A stretch of DNA of 64,000 nucleotides from assembly GCF_000613785.1 (NCBI RefSeq), contig NZ_BAJQ01000002.1, positions 1-64,000 of the forward strand, written 5' to 3'. The translations under genes and the position numbers were made by a program. Positions 1-6,606 of this stretch are shown in pieces. Below the pieces are notes generated by a model, which did not search any database, was not told the origin of the DNA, and saw nothing but the letters and a program-made list of their open reading frames with translations. This DNA is from Segatella oulorum JCM 14966. GTDB lineage: Bacteria > Bacteroidota > Bacteroidia > Bacteroidales > Bacteroidaceae. How positions within the stretch are numbered: the first letter of the stretch is position 1; each line of letters opens with the position of its first letter.

Positions 1-1
1 T

Positions 2-292
2 CCCTTATTTGAAATATTAATGATAACAGAGCCTGCCTATGTTAGATATGATTATGATCCGAAAGGCGCTAAAGGGCAAAAACACCCGCTATGTCATTTT
101 GATTGTAACTTTATTGATGTTCATCACTACAAAATAGGCTTGCATTATCGTGTTAATTTAGTCCAAGTAGAGGATTTGCTGGATAAAGACACAGACAGCT
201 GGTTTATTGCTAAGTATAAGGAGCCCGCCCTGGAGATAAAGAAAAGGCTTAAAGTAAGGTTTACTAAAACCAGGAAAGGTAAATGTAAGTAA
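2..292 (+). CDS. C-terminal part of an uncharacterised protein, cut by the window edge
   Basis: The reading frame is open from base 2 and runs to a stop at 290-292, so the ATG at base 20 is probably internal and the gene starts outside the window. The visible part (about 96 residues) has a motif-like stretch around VRYDYDP and HPLCHFDCNF and ends in a very basic tail (KKRLKVRFTKTRKGK). The Asp-Tyr-Asp-Pro followed by His-Pro/His-x-Asp pattern loosely recalls DUF2290-type proteins, but this is only an impression. Codon use is AT-rich, like the following 1.5 kb and unlike the GC-richer core, which suggests an accessory gene. No function is assigned. Confidence 0.5.
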   Translation, partial: PLFEILMITEPAYVRYDYDPKGAKGQKHPLCHFDCNFIDVHHYKIGLHYRVNLVQVEDLLDKDTDSWFIAKYKEPALEIKKRLKVRFTKTRKGKCK

Positions 293-372
293 AAATAACT
301 AAAGACGAGCAATGATTAGATTTAATGGAAAGTGTAAAGTAAATTGTGTAAGCTACAATAAAATTAATATAA

Positions 373-537
373 TACTGTCTTTATAAAGGCTCCCCTGATA
401 CCTACCATTTAAAGCGTATTTCCAAATACGACGTACAACTTTGTATTATGTATCAAATACACAACTTTGGCAAGTACGTGAGCAGCAAGTACAAGAAAAA
501 TTTCCTGAAGGAACTGAAATTCGTTTATGACCAATAA
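373..537 (+). pseudogene. possible gene remnant, 54 codons without a start
   Basis: A stop-to-stop frame of 54 codons ends in a protein-like string (KYVSSKYKKNFLKELKFVYD) with balanced charged and hydrophobic residues. It has only one internal ATG, and a stop lies immediately upstream. It could be the tail of a decayed gene related to the accessory DNA at the left edge. The opposite-strand frame over the same bases is rich in F, V and L and looks like a shadow. Weak evidence; no family recognised. Confidence 0.2.
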
Positions 538-1119
538 AACAGAATCAGAGAAGACAATAACAAAAGTCCCACAATAATACATGAGTCTAAAAAAAACAAA
601 ACTCAATTGAATATAGGCTATTAACTTCCCCTCTCAGCCGTTCATACATCCATCTGTAAAAATATATAGGAATCCATCTATTCACAAGCAGTAGAAAATA
701 TATCAGTATATGTTGTCGAAGAAATAATTTCCAGGACGGGTGGGCCTATCAAGCCATAGATGTACGACGATAATTATGTCGAGATGGTATGTCACAAACT
801 CAGAAACTAAACCAAGAAAAAGAAGAAAAGAAGGAGGATTTATGACCATTCTCCTCATTTTTCATTTTTTTCAAGCAATAGATGGTGAAAAAGAATGAAA
901 ATCTTACCAAAAACACTTGTTATTCAAAGCAGATGATTATCTTTGCAAAAAGAATAACAAGCGTTCTTTGTTGATGTAGAAACCTGCAGTTAAGAGCATT
1001 TCGCTCGTTTCTAAATCGTTACCTTTTTAGTTTATACAATATGGTAACTCCTTTATTTTTAGTTAGATACATTTTAGAAAATATCTTCAAGTGTGAAAGA
1101 TTTCACATAAAAGTACTTA
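538..1119. other. AT-rich intergenic DNA without a convincing gene
   Basis: No open frame with protein-like composition is visible on either strand. A GGAG...CTCC inverted repeat followed by a T-rich run (about 832-880) could be a weak terminator. TATCTTTG at 938-945 matches the Bacteroidetes -7 element TAnnTTTG, with TTGT at 917-920 as a poor -33 element. If used, transcription would run rightward toward manC through a leader of almost 900 nt. Confidence 0.4.
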
Positions 1120-1207
1120 TTCGAATAAGATACGAGTAAAAGTCAAGTAAAATTCGAGTAAAACCCGAATAAGATTCGGGTAAGATCCGAATGAAATCCG
1201 AATAAAA
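1120..1207. repeat. 11-bp degenerate tandem repeat, 8 units
   Basis: Eight consecutive 11-mers with a consensus close to tTCGAGTAAAA (variants include TACGAGTAAAA, CCCGAATAAGA and TCCGAATAAAA) lie head to tail with no length change. A twelve-base relative follows at 1208-1219. Eleven bases is about one helical turn, so the conserved CGA/TAA positions face the same side of the DNA. There is no coding frame across it. Confidence 0.7.
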
Positions 1208-1520
1208 TTGCAAGTAAGATGATTGAAATTCATTAAAATTGCAGCTTTTTCTTGCACATATCAATTAAAATACTTATATTCGTTGGCAGCGTAACGTCTA
1301 TGTCTGAAAGGGCAAATGCCCACCACTACGACTGCAAAAGGTGGTGGAAGGCTGGAGAACAAAAGCGCCTCATGCCCCTATGCTCCATTCATGGCGCAGT
1401 AAAGGGAGGCGGAAGTGCAAAGACAGCAGGCACCATCAGGCCTGGAATTAGGTTCTTCTCAGCACAAGAGGGGTCGGAAAGCAAGACTTCGAGCAAGTAA
1501 TTACCCCCCTTTGGAGCGGG
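1208..1520. other. spacer between 11-bp repeats and manC leader repeats
   Basis: GC content rises here. An 82-codon plus-strand frame (1252-1500) has unusual composition (many W, H, K, G) and no recognisable motif, so I do not call it a gene. A short inverted repeat, CCACCACT...AGGTGGTGG, lies at about 1319-1347. Nothing else was identified. Confidence 0.35.
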
Positions 1521-1860
1521 ATTGCCACACACTAAAATCGTTAAAACAAATGACAACATCATTTAATAAAGCAATGACACCACCCGTAATTGCGACACAC
1601 TAAAATCGTTAAAACAAATGACGACAGCATTCAAATCAATGACACTACCAATAATTGTCACACACTAAAATTGTTAAAACAAATGACAACAGCATTCAAA
1701 TCAATGACACCACCAATAATTGTCACACACTAAGGTTGTTAAAACAAATGGCGACAGCATTTAATAAATCAATGACACTACCCGTAATTGCCACACACTA
1801 AAATTGTTAAAACAAATGACAACAGCATTTAAATCAATGACACCACCCGTAAATCGCGAA
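1521..1860 (+). repeat. 65/68-bp tandem repeats carrying copies of the manC 5' end and four mini-ORFs
   Basis: Each unit contains an ATG, 15-16 sense codons, a TAA, and a 14-nt gap of the type AATCGTTAAAACAA before the next ATG. ATGs lie at 1550, 1618, 1683, 1748 and 1816 (spacings 68, 65, 65, 68). The first four open MTTSFNKAMTPPVIATH, MTTAFKSMTLPIIVTH, MTTAFKSMTPPIIVTH and MATAFNKSMTLPVIATH, each then a stop. The fifth (MTTAFKSMTPPV) runs into manC. A partial unit precedes the first ATG (1521-1549). The 3-bp length variants keep each mini-ORF frame, but the 65-bp period shifts frame between units. The array therefore looks like duplication of the manC start region, with an in-register stop in every copy except the last. 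Confidence 0.85.
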
Positions 1861-2937
1861 CATTACTTCTGCGTTATCCTCGCAGGAGGGAAAGGAAGAA
1901 GGCTGTGGCCTTGCAGCCGTGAGCACCATCCTAAGCAGTTTGTTGATTTCTTTGGCACAGGAAAGACACAGCTTCAACAAGCCTATGACCGCATGAAGCG
2001 GATGCTTCCACAGGCCAATATCTACATCAACACAAACGAAAGCTATCGCCATTTGGTAGAAGAGCAACTGCCCGAAGTGGCTCCAGATCACATCATGGCC
2101 GAGCCCATCTATCGCAACACGGCACCCAGTGTGGCATGGGCAACCCATCGCATCGCACGTGTTTGCCCACAAGCCTGCCTGCTGATGGTGCCCGCCGACC
2201 AAACCGTTGTGCACGAAGACATCTTCGAAAAAGACGTGATGGAGGCCTTCGCGTTTGTCGAACAGCACGCCAGTCTGCTCACCATGGCCGTCAAACCCAC
2301 GCGCCCCGAGCCCGGATATGGTTATATTCAGATGGGAGAACGCAGCGGTGTCGGTGATATTTACCAAGTAAAAACCTTCACCGAAAAACCCGATCGCGAC
2401 TTTGCCCAGCTCTTTTTAGATAGCGGCGAATGGTTTTGGAACACGGGAATGTTCATCTCTCACTTATCCTTTTTACAAGAGAGTCTATCCAAACTCCTCC
2501 CACCCGTGCTGCGTGAGCTCGACGAAATGCACCCCCATTGGACGCTTGATGACGAAGAAAACTATGTGAAACAATATTTCTCGCGCTACCCCAACCTATC
2601 CATCGACTTTGGAATACTTGAAAAATCCGAACAAGTATATTTCAAGAATTGCACCTTTGGCTGGGCAGATTTAGGCACATGGCATGGCATCTACGAAGCC
2701 ATCAGCGATGAAACGACGGACAACATCTGCCTCGATTCGGCTGTCATTTTCGACGAAGCCCACCACAACATCGTCAAACTTCCCCACCACCGTTTGGCTA
2801 TTATCCACGGATTAGAAGACTATATTGTGGCCGAGGAAGACAATGTGCTACTCATTTGCAAAAAAGAAGATTCATCTTCGCGCATCCGAAAATACATCAC
2901 TGAGGTGGAATTACAGAAAGGGAAAGACTTTGTATAG
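1816..2937 (+). CDS. manC: mannose-1-phosphate guanylyltransferase
   Basis: This enzyme makes GDP-mannose from mannose-1-phosphate and GTP in the cytoplasm, for capsule or O-antigen sugars. The nucleotidyltransferase signature LAGGKGRRLWPCSR follows about 20 residues after the start, then HPKQF. FTEKPDRDFA (lysine of the sugar-phosphate site), WFWNTGMFI and FGWADLGTWHGIY are also present. At 373 residues it is a single-domain form without the phosphomannose isomerase half. The start at 1816 is chosen because the mini-ORFs upstream begin at the equivalent ATG; 1837 is also possible. The first 12 residues come from repeat sequence and are not typical of the family. It faces rnr across a hairpin-rich gap. 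Translation may be affected by the upstream mini-ORFs (inference). Confidence 0.9.
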   Translation: MTTAFKSMTPPVNREHYFCVILAGGKGRRLWPCSREHHPKQFVDFFGTGKTQLQQAYDRMKRMLPQANIYINTNESYRHLVEEQLPEVAPDHIMAEPIYRNTAPSVAWATHRIARVCPQACLLMVPADQTVVHEDIFEKDVMEAFAFVEQHASLLTMAVKPTRPEPGYGYIQMGERSGVGDIYQVKTFTEKPDRDFAQLFLDSGEWFWNTGMFISHLSFLQESLSKLLPPVLRELDEMHPHWTLDDEENYVKQYFSRYPNLSIDFGILEKSEQVYFKNCTFGWADLGTWHGIYEAISDETTDNICLDSAVIFDEAHHNIVKLPHHRLAIIHGLEDYIVAEEDNVLLICKKEDSSSRIRKYITEVELQKGKDFV

Positions 2938-3117
2938 CACATGTGCATTTAAAATCGCGCACAAAATAATTTACAAAAAGAGCAAGAAGAGCACTATACT
3001 CCCATCCGTAACAAACAACATTGGCCGACATGCTTGCAGCCATCTTTTTTACAGGCAAGCCCCCTTGCGCCGCAGCCTCAAGCTAAAGTTCCCATAAACA
3101 CATACATATTACCCACA

Positions 3118-3176
3118 AAAACGCGCCACTTTGCCACATAATTGCAATGCAATCATGCGGTAAAGTGGCGCATTTT
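3118..3176. repeat. 22-bp module array (3 cores) between manC and rnr
   Basis: Three 15-nt cores at 3118, 3140 and 3162 are separated by 7-nt spacers GCCACAT and ATGCGGT. The first and third cores (ending CGCCACTTT and starting AAAGTGGCG) are inverted copies with 14 of 15 positions pairing, so the array can fold into a long hairpin with a 29-nt loop. It sits between the convergent ends of manC and rnr and may act as a two-way terminator. The same module occurs at eight other sites in the window. Confidence 0.75.
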
Positions 3177-3182
3177 GCTGCA

Positions 3183-5377
3183 CTATTCCACAATAGAGAA
3201 ATCCAATTGCCGTTTCTCTAAGTTCGCTCCTGCCACTTGAATCTCTATCGCATCGCCTAATTGATAGCGATGATGATGCCGCCTTCCGCGCAAACAGAAG
3301 TTGCGTTCGTCGAACTCATAATAATCATCGCTCAGGTCACGCATGGGAATCATGCCCTCACAATGGTTCTCATCAATCTCCGCATAGATGCCATAACTCG
3401 TAATTCCGCTGATATGTGCGGCAAACGTCTCGCCCACTTTATCGGCCATAAACTCTACCATCTTATATTTAATAGAGTCGCGTTCGGCATTCTGTGCCAC
3501 CAATTCCATCTCCGAACAATGCTCACAAAGCTCCTCATAATGCTTCTCATTCGCACTCCTTCCACCTTGGGCATAGCGCGTAAGCAGGCGATGAACCATC
3601 GTATCGGGGTATCTTCTAATCGGACTTGTGAAATGCGTGTAATAGTCGAATGCCAAACCAAAGTGGCCAATATTGTGCACACTATATTTCGCTTTCATCA
3701 TGGCTCTGAGCGCAACCGTTTGAATCATCTTCGCTTCGGGTTTGCCTTCGGTTTCATCCATCAGCTTATTCAAACTGCGAGCCATCGCTCCTTTTGTGCC
3801 TTCGGTTTTCACTTTGTAACCAAATTTCACAATAAATTGGCGCAAGGCCTCCATCTTTTGCGGGTCAGGATTATCGTGCACACGATAGGGAAGCGTCTTT
3901 GCTTTCCGCCCCTTCTTGGCCTTTCCGATGCTCTCGGCCACGGTTTTGTTGGCCAACAGCATAAACTCTTCAATCAACTTGTTGGCATCGTGCGACCGTT
4001 TAAAATAGCAACGCGTGGGCTTTCCCGTTTCGTCAACATCAAAATGCAGTTCTTCGCGGTCAAACTTCACTGCGCCATGCTCAAAACGTTTCTTGCGCAA
4101 CGCCTTGGCTAAACGGTCGAGTGTGATGAGCTGTTCCGCATTTTCGCCCTTGTATTTCCCATTCTTAGGCACAGGAGCAGGCTCACCCGTGCCATCAACC
4201 ACACCATTTTCCTCTAACAACTGCTGCACCTCCTCGTAGGCATAACGACGCTTGCTGCGAATGATGGTGTGCACAATGCGGTAGGTTTTCACATTGGCTT
4301 CGTCGTCAAGTGTGAAGATTACGCTATAAGCCAATTTGTCTTCGTCGGGACGCAGGGAGCAAATGAAGTTGCAAAGGCGCTCGGGAAGCATCGGGATGGT
4401 GCGGTCTACCAAATAAATACTCGTTGCACGCTTCACTGCTTCTTTATCAATCACGCTCCCTTCCGTCACGTAATGGCTCACATCGGCAATATGAACCCCC
4501 ACCTGCCACAGCCCTTTGTCGAGCTTTTCGATGGAAAGGGCATCGTCAAAATCTTTCGCATCGTGGGGATCAATGGTGCAAGTGAACGCCGACCTAAAGT
4601 CTTCCCGCTCGGCAACATCCTGTGGTGTAATCTCTCCTGTTATCTTGTTAGCGGCCTCTTCCACCGCTTTTGGGTAGACATAGGGCAGTCCATATTGTGC
4701 CAAAATGGTGTTCATCTCGGTGTCGTTATCGCCTGTCTGGCCAATCACATCCACCACTTCGCCCACCAAATTCTTGTGTTCTGCGTCGGGCCATTGCGTG
4801 ATTTTCACAATCGCTTTGTCGTTGGTTTTTCCACCTTTCAGCTTGCGTTTCGGAATGATAATGTCGCTTGCAAAGATGTTTTCGGTCGTGATGAGATAGG
4901 CAAAGTCCTTGCCTACACGCAGTTTTCCTACGAACTGGTCTTTCTTTCTCTGCAAGATTTCAATCACTTGTGCCTCTTTGATGTGATGTTGTCGGCGCGC
5001 ATGAAACTCACTTTCACGCGATCTCCGTTGGTAGCCCACAACGAATTGCGTTCCGAAACGAAAATAGGAGTGCCGCCATCATCGGGCAAAAAAGCGTTCT
5101 TGCCATTTGCTTTGCGCAAGAACGTCCCCTCTTGCACCTGCCCTTTCGTGTTGAGTTTGTAGGAACTATCGGTCACTTTCACCAGAAAATCATCCCATGC
5201 CATCTCCTCAATCATGTCGATAGCCAACATTTTCAGGGGGTGCGTGTCGAGCTTCAACGCACGGAAAATCTCTTTAAAACTCAATGTTCTATCACCTTGC
5301 GAAGAGAAAAACGCCTGCAATCGTTCCTGCAACTGCTTTCTGCTCATGCGCTTTCCACCTTTTTTCCCTTTTCCCAT
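3183..5377 (-). CDS. rnr: ribonuclease R, interrupted by one frameshift
   Basis: This is a 3'-5' exoribonuclease of the RNB family, acting on structured RNA in the cytoplasm. The N-terminal 130 residues (MGKGKKGGKRMSRKQLQERL onward, winged-helix plus cold-shock region) are in one frame. The rest, from RQHHIKEAQV through the RNB catalytic region (IDPHDAKDFDDALS, with the metal-binding Asp cluster, and HFTSPIRRYPD) to the C-terminal S1 domain, is in another. The switch is at about 4994-4995, where the plus strand reads GTCGGCGCG; one extra G would restore a continuous protein of about 730 residues, the usual size. The start at 5377 begins with the typical Lys/Gly-rich leader. Either a real mutation or a lost base in the assembly. 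Confidence 0.88.
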
Positions 5378-5470
5378 ATTTTGATTTTTTTTGTTTCTTT
5401 TCTTCACACAAAGGAACAAAAAAGAAACGACAAAAACAATTTTTGCATCACCTTTTCCATGCTTTTTCCG

Positions 5471-5478
5471 TATATTTG
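5471..5478 (+). promoter_or_regulatory. -7 promoter element for the 69-residue protein
   Basis: TATATTTG matches TAnnTTTG and lies about 52 bases before the ATG at 5530. The -33 element is poor (TTTT about 17 bases upstream). It lies in the gap between divergently transcribed rnr and the small gene. Confidence 0.45.
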
Positions 5479-5529
5479 TTCCCAAAAAGCCGGAAATTCC
5501 CCGGTTCATCACCTCTATCATCAAACAAT

Positions 5530-5739
5530 ATGACAACAGAATTTTCCCCCGAAGCGATTGCCGAATACAGGAAACAAGTGCGCGAATGTATGTTGCTGGC
5601 ACGAAAACCCAATGGTGAACCTTGGTTAGATGAGAAAGAAGCCGACCAACGTCTGCGCACATTCACTGACGACGAACTGGCTTTCGGCATGCCATTCAAT
5701 ACGCCCGAAGAGATGGCTTCAGTGCTCATTGAAGGCTAA
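5530..5739 (+). CDS. small conserved-looking protein of unknown function (69 aa)
   Basis: The product is a soluble, acidic 69-residue protein beginning MTTEFSPEAIAEYRKQVREC. The central part, LARKPNGEPWLDEKEADQRL, is followed by FTDDELAFGMPFNTPEEMA. Helix-forming residues dominate; there is no signal peptide, membrane segment or cysteine pair. Codon use matches neighbouring core genes and a promoter element lies upstream, so I regard it as a real gene. It is transcribed away from rnr. Bacteroidales genomes often carry such small helical proteins, but I cannot name a family. Confidence 0.65.
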   Translation: MTTEFSPEAIAEYRKQVRECMLLARKPNGEPWLDEKEADQRLRTFTDDELAFGMPFNTPEEMASVLIEG

Positions 5740-5810
5740 GCTTCAATCGGTGGTTCGAACATCTCCCACCTTATTAATATACATTCACCGGCATTGGTGA
5801 AAAAAGACAC
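5740..5810. other. gap with a short perfect hairpin
   Basis: TTCACC-GGCATT-GGTGAA at 5784-5801 can fold but is not followed by a T run on the plus strand. The tRNA-like GGTTCGAA at about 5752 has no matching tRNA body. Confidence 0.3.
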
Positions 5811-6028
5811 AAAAAAAATCGGCAGTAAATCACTCACTCCCGATTCCAACAGGTGAGCCATTCTCTGGCTCAACCTTCACTTTTATTCATCTAAAAACCT
5901 AAACCTTATAACTAAAAACCAAAAACCTAAATGTGTAATCCTTACTAAACAATCTTTTGCTCCTGAGAGCTTACCTATTGAGTCATGTCAAAATGCAGCC
6001 GCATTGCATAGCGGACTTGCGTCTTTCG
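5811..6028 (-). ncRNA. candidate small RNA with its own promoter and terminator
   Basis: Read on the minus strand, TACTTTTG (6042-6035) matches the -7 element. About 210 nt follow without a plausible ORF, then a stem AATCGG...CCGATT (5845-5817) runs into eight T residues (5818-5811), a standard intrinsic terminator. Inside are two further hairpins (GTCGAAAGAC near 6030-6020, and GAGCCagagaatGGCTC near 5875-5857) and a long A/T-rich single-stranded stretch. No known RNA family recognised. It lies back to back with a second promoter-terminator unit on the plus strand. Confidence 0.45.
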
Positions 6029-6245
6029 ACAATGCAAAAGTAGAACAAATCTCTCAACATGCCACAAAAAGGCATAGACTATTTCATCGAAAGCGCCTAT
6101 TTTTTGACATAAATCAAAACCACAGGCCACACCATAAGCATTTTATCCTGCATGGAATGAAAAACATATCGCTTTAGCTTCGCCTTTAAAACAGGATAGA
6201 AAGAGGGACAAAATTTTGAATAAAGCGTTTTTTTCGGTAAAAAGA

Positions 6246-6276
6246 TTTGCACTGTAAGTAATTTTTATTACCTTTG
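6246..6276 (+). promoter_or_regulatory. near-perfect Bacteroidetes promoter
   Basis: TTTG (6246-6249), 19 bases, then TACCTTTG (6269-6276): both elements and the spacing match the consensus. Transcription should begin near 6283. Confidence 0.75.
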
Positions 6277-6282
6277 CAACCG

Positions 6283-6493
6283 TTTGAGAAAACAATATAT
6301 CTACAAGTTAATTTTTTTATCAAGTTAAATTATTAGTCGTGTAATCAACAAAAGAGGTTGTACATTTAGGGTAACATTTTTAGGAATTAAGCACTATACA
6401 CCATATATATGTTAGAAGAAGAGGCCACTGCATGATGGCCGAAACCAAATAAAAATCCCAGCTATCCGCTATGCGAACAACTGGGATTTTTTG
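6283..6493 (+). ncRNA. candidate small RNA or leader with an 8-residue ORF
   Basis: A transcript from the promoter at 6246-6276 to the terminator at 6451-6493 would be about 210 nt with no normal gene. Its only start codon with a nearby stop that I noticed opens a tiny frame, MLEEEATA (6409-6435), followed by a GGCC...GGCC inverted repeat (6423-6440) and the terminator. The next gene faces the other way, so this is not the leader of a neighbour. A regulatory RNA or a tiny peptide is possible. No known family recognised. Confidence 0.5.
6451..6493 (+). terminator. intrinsic terminator of the 6283 transcript
   Basis: AAAAATCCCAG and CTGGGATTTTTT form an 11-bp stem around a 19-nt loop, ending in a T run. 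The A-rich left arm could also make it work for the leftward genes ending at 6607, although those would be read toward it on the minus strand. Confidence 0.8.
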
Positions 6494-6606
6494 TTTCACT
6501 ATCCCTGCATGAACCACCATTCTAAGTGGAAAACAGGCGGCAAGCGGGGGCGCAACAAACTATTTCTGCGCCCACTTGACAGCATAATTACCGCTCTTTC
6601 GCAGCA

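Noticed and set aside
1252-1500. 82-codon frame upstream of the manC repeats
   Set aside because: Composition is not protein-like; no motif or promoter; probably chance.
4985-5005. Programmed frameshift in rnr
   Set aside because: No slippery heptamer or downstream pseudoknot is seen, and similar one-base losses occur in seven other unrelated genes, so a common technical cause is more likely.
3261-5162. Long plus-strand frames opposite rnr
   Set aside because: Antisense shadows of the coding strand; the minus strand has clear RNB-family motifs.
5745-5775. GGTTCGAA, similar to a tRNA T-loop
   Set aside because: No acceptor, D or anticodon arms can be built; upstream bases are coding sequence.
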